From the NCBI RefSeq assembly GCF_001748085.1, contig NZ_BBZK01000003.1, positions 806,001 through 870,000 of the forward strand: DNA of 64,000 bases, written 5' to 3'. This DNA is from Streptomyces sp. TP-A0874. Lineage in GTDB: Bacteria; Actinomycetota; Actinomycetes; Streptomycetales; Streptomycetaceae. Shown in pieces: positions 43,877 to 52,702 of the stretch. The number at the start of each line of letters is the position of its first letter. The stretch's first letter is position 1. Position numbers and translations under genes: made by a program. The notes beneath the pieces were generated by a model, which searched no databases, was not told the DNA's origin, and worked only from the letters and a program-made list of their open reading frames with translations.

Positions 43877-44815
43877 TCAGCCGGCGCGCAGCGACCGGCG
43901 CCGGTGCCGCAGCAGCCGGGACCGCCGTCGGGCGGCGGCGAGTCCGGCGGGCGACAGGCACCACTCCCACCACTGCCCCAGCGCCGTCTCGGTCACCTCG
44001 GAGGTCTGGAGGAGGGCGGGCCAGCGCAGAGCGCTCGCCTGGGCGGAGACCTTGGCGCCGCCCCGCACGGGGTCGACCGCCAGCACCGGGGTGCCGACCC
44101 GCAGGGCCAGCACCATGCCGTGCAGGCGCGTGGTCAGGACGATGTCGAGCCGCTCCAGGAGCGCCAGCAGCTGCTCCGGCGTCGCACAGTGCCGCCAGTC
44201 CCGGGTGTCCAGCCGGGTGTCGGCCTCCACCGGAGTGCAGTCCCGTTCGCCGATCCACCGGGTCAGCGTCGCGGAGAGCTCCGAGTGGCGCCGCCGTCCG
44301 CCGTACTCGCCCTGCCCGCCGGAGAGGATCACCCCCGCCACCGGGGGCCGGTCCCCGAGGACGGCGACCACCGAGAGGTCGGTCCGGGACGGGCCGGTGG
44401 GGCCGTCCCGGGGCAGGACGCGGTGGAAGCCGGTGACGGCCGGGTCCGCCGGATCCACGACGGAGACGTCGACGGCCACCCGGTGGCACCGGGAGAAACG
44501 GCGGTGCAGCTCGGCCACCCGCGGTCCGTGCGCCGGTCCGCAGACGAACAGCAGTTGGTCGTAGGCGGCGGGGTCGACGTCCGCCAGATGGAGCGCTCCC
44601 GGGGCGAAACCGGGACTCCAGGCGGTGTCGTGGAGGACTCCCCAACAGTCGAGCCGCTCCGAGACGAGCCGCCAGGCCAGCACGTCTCCGGCGGTCGCCT
44701 CGCCGTCTCGGAAACTGAACCAGCCGGTCAGCAGGGTGCGGCGGCGGCCCGCGGTGGCCCCCCGCAGCTCGTCCAGGGTCCCCGGCACCGTCGGCGCCGG
44801 CTGGTTCTCTCCCAT
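43877..44815 (-). CDS. polysaccharide pyruvyl transferase family protein
   Basis: Protein of 312 residues in the CsaB/WcaK family, which adds ketal-linked pyruvate to glycan sugars from phosphoenolpyruvate. The N-terminal half has a GT-B-like start (RTLLTGWFSFRDGEATAGDVLAW), and the C-terminal half has the diagnostic LTTRLHGMVLALRVGTPVLAVDP and GGAKVSAQA region. There is no signal peptide. ATG 44815 follows GGGAGAAGG. It is divergent from the heptose glycan operon across 312 bases, so it probably decorates the same product and is encoded under a shared control region. Confidence 0.83.
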   Translation of the reverse strand: MGENQPAPTVPGTLDELRGATAGRRRTLLTGWFSFRDGEATAGDVLAWRLVSERLDCWGVLHDTAWSPGFAPGALHLADVDPAAYDQLLFVCGPAHGPRVAELHRRFSRCHRVAVDVSVVDPADPAVTGFHRVLPRDGPTGPSRTDLSVVAVLGDRPPVAGVILSGGQGEYGGRRRHSELSATLTRWIGERDCTPVEADTRLDTRDWRHCATPEQLLALLERLDIVLTTRLHGMVLALRVGTPVLAVDPVRGGAKVSAQASALRWPALLQTSEVTETALGQWWEWCLSPAGLAAARRRSRLLRHRRRSLRAG

Positions 44816-45127
44816 CCTTCTCCCATCCCGGTGTCCGCTGCTCCGCCGCCCCGGCAGGCTTCGCGGGCCGCCGGGGCGCCCAGGCCTTGAGGACGGTCGT
44901 CCCGGGGTGCGGGCCGGTCGGCCTGGCGAGGGTGACGGGTACCCCGTGCCACCGGCGGTAGTGGTCGTCAAGGTGTGAAGGCGGGAGCTGGGGGGACTCG
45001 CGGTGGCGAACACCGTCGGCAGCGTCCGCGGGAAGCCCCGGGACGGCCGTGGCCGACGGAGCCGACCGACCACGGCGAGGCGGCCGCACGGCCGCGCGAG
45101 CCCGAGCGTGGAAGGAAGGTCCGCCTG
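44816..45127. other. divergent control region of the glycan locus
   Basis: 312 bases between the pyruvyl transferase gene (minus) and the nucleotide-sugar enzyme gene (plus). The plus-strand frame is open throughout, but the translation is Arg/Gly-rich with no RBS, so I treat it as noncoding. GGAAGGAAGG near 45112 is the RBS of the ATG at 45128. No operator repeat was found. Confidence 0.55.
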
Positions 45128-46177
45128 ATGGTCCCCATACCGACGCGAGCCTCCTGGCGACGTGCCGCGGTGACGGGCGGTGCTGGTTTCCTCGGTTCCC
45201 ATCTCTGCGAGCGTCTGGTCGACTCCGGGGTGGAGGTCGACTGCGTCGACAACCTCTCCTCCGGGTCCCGGGAGAACGTTCGGCACCTGCTCGGCCGCCC
45301 GGGCTTCCGCTTCCTGGAGTGCGACGTCTCTTCCTCCGAGTGCCTCGACCGGCTCGACGGCGACTACGACCTCGTCCTCCACTTCGCCTGCCCCGCCTCC
45401 CCGGCCGACTACCTGCGCATGCCGCTGGAGACCCTGGAGGTCGGCAGCTCAGGCACCCGCAATGCGCTCGCCGTCGCCCATCGGGACGGTGCGCGGTTCC
45501 TGCTCGCCTCCACCTCCGAGGTGTACGGCGATCCGCTCGTGCACCCGCAGCGGGAGGACTACTGGGGCAACGTCAACCCGGTCGGTCCGCGCAGTGTCTA
45601 CGACGAGTCCAAGCGCTTCTCGGAGGCGCTGGTCACCGCGGAGGCCCGCGCCCGCGGCACGGACGCCGGGATCGTCCGGATCTTCAACACCTACGGGCCT
45701 CGGATGCGCTCCCACGACGGCCGGGCCGTCCCCACCTTCATCTGCCAGGCGCTGGCGGGGGAGCCGGTGACCATCGCCGGCGACGGGGAGCAGACCCGCT
45801 CGCTCTGCTACGTGGACGACACCGTGGAGGGGGTGCTGCTGGTGGCGGCGAGCCGTTCGGTGCGCCCGGTCAACATCGGTGCCACCGACGAGGCCAGTGT
45901 CGCTGAGATCGCCCACCGGGTGCTGGAGCTGACCGGTTCGTCCTCCCTCCCGCGGTACGTGGAGCGCCCCACCGACGACCCCGAACGGCGTCGGCCGGAC
46001 ACCACGCTCGCCCGCGAGCTGCTCGGCTGGTCGCCCAGCGTCCCCTGGGAGGAGGGGCTCAGACGGACCGTCGAGTACTTCGCCGAGCAGCTGGAGGACC
46101 AGCGGCTCCCCCGGATCCGGAGTGCCGGCACGGGGCTCCGCAGCGCTTTCTCCGAAGAGCCGGCCCCGCAGCCCTGA
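45128..46177 (+). CDS. UDP-glucuronate decarboxylase-like SDR enzyme
   Basis: Extended short-chain dehydrogenase of 349 residues that acts on a nucleotide sugar. The NAD motif TGGAGFLG is at 16-23. The catalytic pair is YDESK (Tyr158, Lys162). The stretch HPQREDYWGNVNPVGPRSVYDESKR and RIFNTYGPRM is the hallmark of UDP-xylose synthase (UXS), which converts UDP-glucuronate to UDP-xylose. An ADP-heptose epimerase (HldD) role is less likely, because the UXS-specific segment is so well kept. ATG 45128 follows GGAAGGAAGG. It leads the glycan operon; the carbamoyltransferase gene begins 11 bases after its stop. Confidence 0.85.
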   Translation: MVPIPTRASWRRAAVTGGAGFLGSHLCERLVDSGVEVDCVDNLSSGSRENVRHLLGRPGFRFLECDVSSSECLDRLDGDYDLVLHFACPASPADYLRMPLETLEVGSSGTRNALAVAHRDGARFLLASTSEVYGDPLVHPQREDYWGNVNPVGPRSVYDESKRFSEALVTAEARARGTDAGIVRIFNTYGPRMRSHDGRAVPTFICQALAGEPVTIAGDGEQTRSLCYVDDTVEGVLLVAASRSVRPVNIGATDEASVAEIAHRVLELTGSSSLPRYVERPTDDPERRRPDTTLARELLGWSPSVPWEEGLRRTVEYFAEQLEDQRLPRIRSAGTGLRSAFSEEPAPQP

Positions 46178-46188
46178 CGGAGGCAACC

Positions 46189-47823
46189 GTGCGTGTTCTC
46201 GGCGTCAACGCGCTCTTCCACGACCCCGCCGCGGCTCTGGTCGTGGACGGCAGAGTCGCGGCCGCAGCTGAGGAGGAACGTTTCAGCAGGCGTAAGCACG
46301 GTAAGCGGCCGGTCCCCTTCTCGGCCTGGGAGTTGCCCGAGCTCTCCGCCCGCTGGTGTCTGGAACAGGCCGGTCTCGCCCCGGCCGACCTCGACGCGGT
46401 CGCCTACTCCTACGACCCCGCACTGGCCCGCCCCGCCGACCGGATGGGGCTCGACGACCCGTGGGACGCACTCCGGCAGGAGTACGCCCGCCGGGCCCCG
46501 GAGTTCCTGGCGACGGCGCTGCCCGGGCTGGACCCCGAGAAAGTCCGCTTCGTGGCCCACCACGTGGCGCACGCCGCGTCGGCCGGCCCGGCCTCCCCGC
46601 ACAGCGACTGCGCCGTGCTGGTGCTGGACGGCCGCGGGGAGAGCGCCTCCCACCTCGCGGGCCACTACCGGGACCGGGAGCTGACCGTGCTCGGCGGTCA
46701 GGAGCTCCCCGACTCGCTCGGACTGTTCTACGAGGAGCTCACCGAGCACCTCGGATTCCTCCGCAGCAGCGACGAGTACAAGGTCATGGCCCTCGCCTCG
46801 TACGGCGTGCCACGCTTCCGTGACCACCTCGGCGAGCATGTGCGCGCCCTCGGGGACGGTGGCTTCCGGGCCCGGTCGGTGCCCTGGGAGTCGCTGGTCC
46901 CGGCGCGCGAGCCGGGAGCGCCCTGGAGCCAGGACCACGCGGACCTCGCCGCCAGCGCCCAGGCCTGCCTGGAGGACGTCATCCTCGCCCTGGCGCACTG
47001 GCTGCACGACCGCACGGGGGAGAAGCGGCTCACCATGGCCGGCGGGGTCGCCCTGAACTGCGTGGCCAACTCCCGGCTGGACCGCGAGGGGCCCTTCCGG
47101 GAGATCTGGGTGCAGCCGGCGGCCGGCGACGCCGGGACGGCGCTCGGCGCCGCCCTGCACATCGCCGCCGAGCAGGACCGGACCGCCCCCATGGAGGGGG
47201 CCGCACTCGGACGGCACTGGAACGCGGCGGAGCTGCGCGACTGGCTGGAGCGCTCGGCCCTGCCCTACACGGAGCCGGAGGACGTCGCCGAGGCGGTGGC
47301 CGAGGAACTGGCCCGCGACGGGATCGTCGCCTGGTTCCAGGGACGGGGGGAGTTCGGCCCGCGGGCCCTGGGCCGGCGCTCCCTGCTGGCCCACCCGGGC
47401 CGCGCGGCGAACCTCGACCGCCTCAACGCGGTCAAGGGCAGGGAGGAGTTCCGGCCGGTGGCACCCATGGTGCTCGCCGACCGGGCCGCCGACGTTTTCA
47501 CCGGCCCGCTGCCCAGCCCCTACATGCTCTTCGTCCACGAGGTGTCCGAGGCCTGGCGGGAGCGCCTCCCGGCCGTGGTGCACGTCGACGGCACCGCGCG
47601 CGTCCAGACGGTGGACGACGAGCGGGAGCCGCTGGTCGCCCGGATGCTGCGGGCCTTCGAACGGCGGACCGGCCTGCCCGCCGTGGTCAACACCAGCCTC
47701 AACACCGCCGGACGTCCGATGGTGGACGCCCCCCGGGACGCGCTGGAGTGCTTCGGCTCCGCCCCGATCGACCTGCTGGCCCTCGGACCCTTCGTGGTGC
47801 GTCGAGGAAAGGCCTTCGCATGA
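46189..47823 (+). CDS. NodU/CmcH-type O-carbamoyltransferase
   Basis: Carbamoyltransferase of 544 residues of the NodU/CmcH/TobZ family, which uses carbamoyl phosphate and ATP to place a carbamoyl group on a sugar or alcohol hydroxyl. The N-terminal Kae1-like domain begins VLGVNALFHDPAAALVVDG and has the metal-binding histidines HHVAHAA (124-130), YKVMALASYG and GGVALNCVANS. The C-terminal carbamoyltransferase part has GRGEFGPRALGRRS and the segment FRPVAPMVLADRA. GTG 46189 follows GGAGGCA. Its stop overlaps the next start as ATGA. In this cluster it most likely carbamoylates a heptose or other sugar. Confidence 0.9.
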   Translation: MRVLGVNALFHDPAAALVVDGRVAAAAEEERFSRRKHGKRPVPFSAWELPELSARWCLEQAGLAPADLDAVAYSYDPALARPADRMGLDDPWDALRQEYARRAPEFLATALPGLDPEKVRFVAHHVAHAASAGPASPHSDCAVLVLDGRGESASHLAGHYRDRELTVLGGQELPDSLGLFYEELTEHLGFLRSSDEYKVMALASYGVPRFRDHLGEHVRALGDGGFRARSVPWESLVPAREPGAPWSQDHADLAASAQACLEDVILALAHWLHDRTGEKRLTMAGGVALNCVANSRLDREGPFREIWVQPAAGDAGTALGAALHIAAEQDRTAPMEGAALGRHWNAAELRDWLERSALPYTEPEDVAEAVAEELARDGIVAWFQGRGEFGPRALGRRSLLAHPGRAANLDRLNAVKGREEFRPVAPMVLADRAADVFTGPLPSPYMLFVHEVSEAWRERLPAVVHVDGTARVQTVDDEREPLVARMLRAFERRTGLPAVVNTSLNTAGRPMVDAPRDALECFGSAPIDLLALGPFVVRRGKAFA

Positions 47824-48857
47824 ACACCGCCCCTCACCGGTACGCCGGGAGCACCGGGCCGGGAACGCCGGAGAACGCCTACTCCGTGGTGGTCCCGACC
47901 GTCGGGCGCGACTGCCTGGCCGAGTGCCTGTGGGCGCTGGGGTTGAGCGGCGGGCCGCCGCCACGGGAGGTGGTGGTGGTCGACGACCGCCCGGACCCCG
48001 CCGGTCCGCTGGTGCCGGAGGCGCCCGGCCCGCTGTCGGAGCGGACCCGGGTCCTCACCAGCGGCGGCCGGGGGCCCGCGGCCGCCCGCAACACCGGCCT
48101 GCGGGCGGTGGACACGCCGTGGGTGGTCTTCCTCGACGACGACGTCCGGGTCCGCCCCGACTGGCCCCGTCTGCTCTCCGCCGACCTCGCGGCGGCCGAC
48201 CCGGCCGTCGGCGGCGTCCAGGGCCGGCTGCAGGTCCCGCTCCCGGAAGGCAGACGGCCCACCGACTGGGAGCGGGGCACCGCCGGACTGGAGGAGGCGG
48301 CCTGGGCCACCGCGGACATGGCCTACCGGACCGAGACGCTCCGTGAGGTCGGGGGCTTCGACGAGCGGTTCACCAGGGCCTTCCGGGAGGACGCCGACCT
48401 GGCCCTCCGAGTGCTGGCCGCCGGCTGGTCGCTGCGGCGCGGCGAGCGGGTCACCGACCACCCGGTCCGGCGCGCCGACCGCTGGGCCTCGCTGCGCGCC
48501 CAGCGCGGGAACGCCGACGACGTCCTGATGGGCCGGCTGCACGGCCGCGACTGGTGGTCGCGCGCCCGGGCCCCGCGAGGACGGTTGCCCCGGCATCTGG
48601 TGGTGACCGCCACCGCTCTGGCGACGGTCCTACTGGGGCTGACGGGGCGCCGCACGGCGGCGGCGGTCAGCGCGGCCGTGTGGGCCGCGGGGACCGCCGA
48701 GTTCGCCGGGGCGCGGATCGCCCCCGGCCCCCGCACCCGGCAGGAGGTCGCCACCATGGTCTGCACCAGCGTGGTCATCCCCCCGGCGGCGGTCGGGCAC
48801 TGGCTCGCCGGTCTGGTGCGCCATCGTGACGTCACCGCCTGGCAGGGGGCGGGCTGA
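47820..48857 (+). CDS. GT2 family glycosyltransferase with membrane tail
   Basis: Protein of 345 residues. Residues 20-240 are a GT-A fold family 2 domain with VVVPTVGRDCLAECL, VVVDDRPDP, the metal-binding LDDDVR, and the acceptor-site region GGFDERFTRAFREDADLALR (the usual ED motif). The C-terminal 100 residues hold two or three hydrophobic segments that may tether it to the inner face of the membrane. It overlaps its neighbours on both sides (ATGA at 47820 and TGATG at 48855). The donor and acceptor sugars are unknown. Confidence 0.86.
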   Translation: MNTAPHRYAGSTGPGTPENAYSVVVPTVGRDCLAECLWALGLSGGPPPREVVVVDDRPDPAGPLVPEAPGPLSERTRVLTSGGRGPAAARNTGLRAVDTPWVVFLDDDVRVRPDWPRLLSADLAAADPAVGGVQGRLQVPLPEGRRPTDWERGTAGLEEAAWATADMAYRTETLREVGGFDERFTRAFREDADLALRVLAAGWSLRRGERVTDHPVRRADRWASLRAQRGNADDVLMGRLHGRDWWSRARAPRGRLPRHLVVTATALATVLLGLTGRRTAAAVSAAVWAAGTAEFAGARIAPGPRTRQEVATMVCTSVVIPPAAVGHWLAGLVRHRDVTAWQGAG

Positions 48858-49507
48858 TGGACGGGGCGCGGATCCCCGATCGACGCCTCCGCCCGAGCGC
48901 GGTGCGGGGCGCGGGAGAAGACGGCTGGGCGCCGGGCGTCCCGGCGGCCGTGCTGTTCGACCGGGACGGCACACTCATCGAGGACGTCCCCTACAACCCG
49001 GACCCCGAGCGGGTGCGCGTCCTGCCCGGAGTGTCCGAGGCGCTGCGGCTGCTACGCAGCGTGTCCATCGCCACCGGTGTGGTCAGCAACCAGTCCGGGA
49101 TAGGCCGCCGCCTGGTCACCGAGCGGCAGGTGCGCGGGGTCAACGAACGGGTCGAGGAACTGCTGGGCCCCTTCGACACCTGGCTGTACTGCCCCCACCG
49201 ACCCGAGGCAGGCTGCCGCTGCCGCAAACCGGCCCCGGGACTGGTGCTGGAGGCCACCCGACGGCTCGGCGTCGCCGCGCGGGACACCGTGGTGGTCGGC
49301 GACATCGCCGCCGACACGGACGCCGCGCGCGCGGCCGGGGCCCGGGCCGTCCTCGTGCCGAACGCCGCGACCCGGCCAGCCGAGATCGCGGCGGAGCCCT
49401 GCACGGCCCCCGACGTACTGACCGCGGTACGCCGTCTGCTGCGGGGCGCGGCCCGCCCCGTGGGCTCGGCGAGAGAGGCCCTTGGCCGGGAGTGGAGGGG
49501 CGGATGA
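48857..49507 (+). CDS. gmhB: D,D-heptose 1,7-bisphosphate phosphatase (GmhB type)
   Basis: HAD-superfamily phosphatase of 216 residues that should remove the C7 phosphate of D-glycero-D-manno-heptose 1,7-bisphosphate. The nucleophile motif LFDRDGTL is at 33-40, motif II is in VVSNQSG, and motif III/IV includes CRKP and VVGDIAAD. The GmhB-specific zinc loop is complete: Cys112, His114, Cys120, Cys122 in CPHRPEAGCRC. It overlaps the GT2 gene before it and the GT9 gene after it. Histidinol phosphatase relatives share the fold, but the presence of GmhA and HldE in the same operon supports the heptose role. Confidence 0.88.
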   Translation: MDGARIPDRRLRPSAVRGAGEDGWAPGVPAAVLFDRDGTLIEDVPYNPDPERVRVLPGVSEALRLLRSVSIATGVVSNQSGIGRRLVTERQVRGVNERVEELLGPFDTWLYCPHRPEAGCRCRKPAPGLVLEATRRLGVAARDTVVVGDIAADTDAARAAGARAVLVPNAATRPAEIAAEPCTAPDVLTAVRRLLRGAARPVGSAREALGREWRGG

Positions 49508-50511
49508 GGTCGTTGGTCGTGCGTCTGGACGGTTTCGGTGACGTGCTGCTGGCCGGTCCGGCGGTACGGGCCGTCGCGGCACGCTCCGAACGGGTGGCGA
49601 TGTGGTGCGGGCCGCGCGGCGAGGAGGCCGCCCGGCTGCTGCCGGGCGTGGACGAGGTGCTGGTCTGGGAAGCGCCGTGGGAAGGGGACGACCCGCCCGA
49701 GGTCGACGCGGCCGACATCGCCGGCCTGGTGCACCGGCTCCGGGAGCAGGAGTTCGACACGGCCCTGGTACTCACCTCCTTCCACCAGAGCCCGCTGCCC
49801 ACCGCGCTGCTGCTGCGGCTGGCAGGCGTCCCGAGGATCGGCGCCGACAGCGAGGACAACCCGGGTCGCCTCCTGGACGTGCGCCACCGGCGCCGCCCCG
49901 GCCGGCACGAGGCGGAGGCGGCGCTCGACACCGCCGAGGCCCTGGGCTTCCCCCTCCCCTCTGGGGACGACGGTCGCCTCCGGATCCGTTCGACGCCCGA
50001 CACCGGCCACCTCACCGGCCGCGAACCGTACGTCGTCATCCACCCGGGGGCCAGCGCACCGGCGCGCGCCTGGGACGCCGACCGCTGCGCGGAGGCGGCC
50101 GGCCTCCTCGCCGACGCCGGCCACCGCGTCGTGGTCACCGGAGGGCCCGCGGAGACCCCGCTGACCCGGCGGGTCAGCGGTGGCACGGCGATCGACCTCG
50201 GCGGGCGCACCGATCCCGGGGAGCTGGCCGGCGTGGTGCGCGCCGCGGACGTCCTGGTCAGCGGCAACACCGGACCCGCCCATCTGGCGGCGGCGGTCGG
50301 CACCCCGGTGGTGTCGCTCTTCGCCCCCGTGGTACCGGCCGACCGCTGGGGCCCGTACCGGGTGCCCAGTGTCCTGCTCGGCGACCAGTCGGCTCCCTGC
50401 GCGGGCTCCCGCGCCCGGCGCTGCCCGGTGCCAGGACACCCGTGTCTGACCGAGGTGACCGGGGAGGACGTGGTCCGCGCCGTGCAGAAACTCCTCAAGG
50501 AGAGCACATGA
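49504..50511 (+). CDS. GT9 heptosyltransferase-like protein
   Basis: GT-B fold glycosyltransferase of 335 residues, family 9, whose known members (WaaC, WaaF) transfer heptose from ADP-heptose to LPS core. Features are the N-terminal VVRLDGFGDVLLAGPAVRAV, the catalytic-type DxxH-like region around LVLTSFHQSPL, and the C-terminal VIHPGASAPARAWDADR and SGNTGPAHLAAAVGTPVVSLF donor-site motif. It begins inside the gmhB stop (ATGA) and its own stop overlaps the next gene. Transfer of ADP-heptose here is an inference from the family and the co-encoded pathway. Confidence 0.87.
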   Translation: MRSLVVRLDGFGDVLLAGPAVRAVAARSERVAMWCGPRGEEAARLLPGVDEVLVWEAPWEGDDPPEVDAADIAGLVHRLREQEFDTALVLTSFHQSPLPTALLLRLAGVPRIGADSEDNPGRLLDVRHRRRPGRHEAEAALDTAEALGFPLPSGDDGRLRIRSTPDTGHLTGREPYVVIHPGASAPARAWDADRCAEAAGLLADAGHRVVVTGGPAETPLTRRVSGGTAIDLGGRTDPGELAGVVRAADVLVSGNTGPAHLAAAVGTPVVSLFAPVVPADRWGPYRVPSVLLGDQSAPCAGSRARRCPVPGHPCLTEVTGEDVVRAVQKLLKEST

Positions 50512-51470
50512 ACGTCCTCATCTGGCATGTGCACGGGTCCTGGATCACGTCGTTCGTCCAGGGGCCGCACGACTACCTGGTGCCGGTCACGCCGGACCGC
50601 GGACCGGACGGTCTGGGGCGGGCTCGCACCTGGCAGTGGCCGCCGTCGGTCCGGGAGGTCACCCCTGAGCAGCTCCGTCGCAGCCGGATCGACCTGATGG
50701 TGCTCCAGCGTCCGCACGAGATCGAACTAGCCCGCTCCTGGACCGGTCGGAGCCCCGGCCGTGACGTACCGGCGGTCTACGTCGAGCACAACAGTCCCCA
50801 CGGCACGGCCGTCGGGACCCGGCACCCGCTCGCCGAACGCGACGACATCCCCCTCGTCCACGTCACCCACTTCAACCGCCTGATGTGGGACAGCGGACGC
50901 GCCCCCACCACCGTGGTCGAACACGGCGTCATGGACCCCGGCCCGCTGTGGACGGGCACCGAGCGCCGGGCGGCGGTGGTCGTCAACGAGCCGGTGCGCC
51001 GGGGCCGCACCACCGGCACCGACCTGCTCCCGCGGTTCGCGCGGGCCGCACCGCTGGACGTGTTCGGCATGGGCAGCGAGGGCCTGGCCGACCACCTCGG
51101 CCTGCCACCGGAGCGGTGCCGGGCCCGGGACCTGCCGCAGGGCCGGCTCCACCCGGAGATGGCCCGCTGCCGCCTCTACCTCCACCCGGTCCGCTGGACC
51201 TCCCTCGGACTCTCCCTGCTGGAGGCGATGTTCCTGGGCATGCCGATCGTGGCGCTGGACACCACGGAGGTGCGGGAGGCGGTGCCGGAGGGCGCCGGGG
51301 TGGTGTCCAACCGCTTCGAGGTACTCGACGAGGCCGTCCGCGGCTTCCTTCGGGACCCCGAACACGCCCGGCGGGCGGGGGAGAAGGCCAGAGCCGCCGT
51401 GCAGGTCCGCTACGGGGTGCGACGGTTCCTCGACGACTGGGCACACCTGACGAAAGAGGTCTCGCGATGA
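50508..51470 (+). CDS. GT4-like glycosyltransferase
   Basis: Protein of 320 residues with a GT-B layout but a short N-terminal domain. It begins MNVLIWHVHGSWITSFVQG and has VEHNSPHG, HVTHFNRLMWDSG, a central VVEHGVMDPGPLW and the C-terminal donor region LHPVRWTSLGLSLLEAMFLGMPIVALDTTE, which corresponds to the E-x7-E motif of GT4 enzymes. It overlaps the GT9 and GT4 genes by four bases each. The sugar specificity cannot be read. Confidence 0.8.
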   Translation: MNVLIWHVHGSWITSFVQGPHDYLVPVTPDRGPDGLGRARTWQWPPSVREVTPEQLRRSRIDLMVLQRPHEIELARSWTGRSPGRDVPAVYVEHNSPHGTAVGTRHPLAERDDIPLVHVTHFNRLMWDSGRAPTTVVEHGVMDPGPLWTGTERRAAVVVNEPVRRGRTTGTDLLPRFARAAPLDVFGMGSEGLADHLGLPPERCRARDLPQGRLHPEMARCRLYLHPVRWTSLGLSLLEAMFLGMPIVALDTTEVREAVPEGAGVVSNRFEVLDEAVRGFLRDPEHARRAGEKARAAVQVRYGVRRFLDDWAHLTKEVSR

Positions 51471-52702
51471 AACAGGCAGCATCCGCCCGCCGACGCATCG
51501 CCATGGTCTCCGAGCACGCCAGCCCGCTGGCCGCGCTGGGCGGGCCGGACGCCGGTGGGCAGAACGTGTACGTCGCACAACTCGCCGGTCACCTCGCCCG
51601 CCGCGGACACGAGGTCACCGTCTACACCCGCCGGGACGACACCGACCTGCCCGACCAGGTCGAGACCGACGACGGGGTGAGCGTCGTCCACGTGCCCGCC
51701 GGGCCGCCCGCGCCACTGCTCAAGGACGAACTGCTGGTCCACATGCCGTCCTTCGGTGCCCACCTGGCCCGCACCTGGACGCTCGCGCGGCCAGACGTGG
51801 TGCACGCCCACTTCTGGATGTCCGGGGTCGCGGCGCTGACCGGGGCGCGCGGACTCGGCGTCCCGGTGGTGCAGACCTACCACGCGCTGGGCACCGTCAA
51901 GAGGCGACATCAGGGGGCTGAGGACAGCAGCCCCCGGCAGCGCGTCGCCATCGAGCGGCGGAACGGCCGCGAGTGCCACCGGGTCCTGGCCACCTGCGCC
52001 GACGAAGTCGCCGAACTGGCGGCCATGGGCGTGTCCGGCGCCCACGTCTCGGTGGTGCCCTGCGGTGTGGACGCCGAGCACTTCGCCCCGGTGGCCACAC
52101 CCGCCCGCCGCGACCGGGCGCCACGGCGCCTCCTGGCGGTCGGCCGACTGGTGCCCCGCAAGGGCTTCGACCGCGCCATCCGGGCCCTGCCGGCCGTTCC
52201 GGACACCGAACTGCTCATCGCCGGCGGCCCGGAGCCCGCTCTGCTCTTCGCCGACCCGGAGGCCGAACGGCTGCGGCGGATCGCCGCCGAACACGGGGTC
52301 GCCGACCGGGTCCGGCTGCTGGGCGGGGTGTCCCGGAACCGGATGCCGGAGCTGATCTCCGGCGCCGACCTGGTGCTGGCCCTACCGAGCTACGAGCCGT
52401 TCGGCATCGTCCCGCTGGAAGCCATGGCCTGCCGCAGGCCCGTGGTCGCGACGGCCGTCGGCGGCCACCTGGACACCGTGCTCGACGGGGTGACCGGTGC
52501 GCTGGTGTCCACCGACGACACCCACCAGTTGGCCGGCGTCATCCGCGGTCTGCTCGACTCGCCCGAACTGCTGTCCCGGTACGGCGCCGCCGGTCGGGAC
52601 CGGGTGCTCGCCCGGTACACCTGGGACCGGGTGGCCGACGGAGTCGCCCGGGTCTACGACGAACTCGCCGCCATCCCCCCTCTGTCAGGAGTGGCACCAT
52701 GA
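51467..52702 (+). CDS. GT4 family glycosyltransferase
   Basis: Retaining GT-B glycosyltransferase of 411 residues. The N-terminal domain has EHASPLAALGGPDAGGQNVYV, as in MshA and sucrose-phosphate-synthase-like enzymes, then HAHFWMSGVAAL. The C-terminal domain has AVGRLVPRKGFDRAIRAL, LIAGGPEP and the donor motif PSYEPFGIVPLEAMACRRPVVATAVGG. The resemblance to MshA is strong, but the context is a glycan operon rather than mycothiol. It overlaps its neighbours by four bases on each side. Confidence 0.87.
   Translation: MKQAASARRRIAMVSEHASPLAALGGPDAGGQNVYVAQLAGHLARRGHEVTVYTRRDDTDLPDQVETDDGVSVVHVPAGPPAPLLKDELLVHMPSFGAHLARTWTLARPDVVHAHFWMSGVAALTGARGLGVPVVQTYHALGTVKRRHQGAEDSSPRQRVAIERRNGRECHRVLATCADEVAELAAMGVSGAHVSVVPCGVDAEHFAPVATPARRDRAPRRLLAVGRLVPRKGFDRAIRALPAVPDTELLIAGGPEPALLFADPEAERLRRIAAEHGVADRVRLLGGVSRNRMPELISGADLVLALPSYEPFGIVPLEAMACRRPVVATAVGGHLDTVLDGVTGALVSTDDTHQLAGVIRGLLDSPELLSRYGAAGRDRVLARYTWDRVADGVARVYDELAAIPPLSGVAP

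Noticed and set aside
45128..46177. HldD (ADP-heptose 6-epimerase)
   Set aside because: The enzyme has the UXS-specific EDYWGNVNPVGPR segment, so UDP-glucuronate decarboxylation is the better call despite the heptose context.
51467..52702. MshA of mycothiol synthesis
   Set aside because: The fold and several motifs are MshA-like, but no MshB-D or inositol gene is near and the gene is embedded in a glycan operon.
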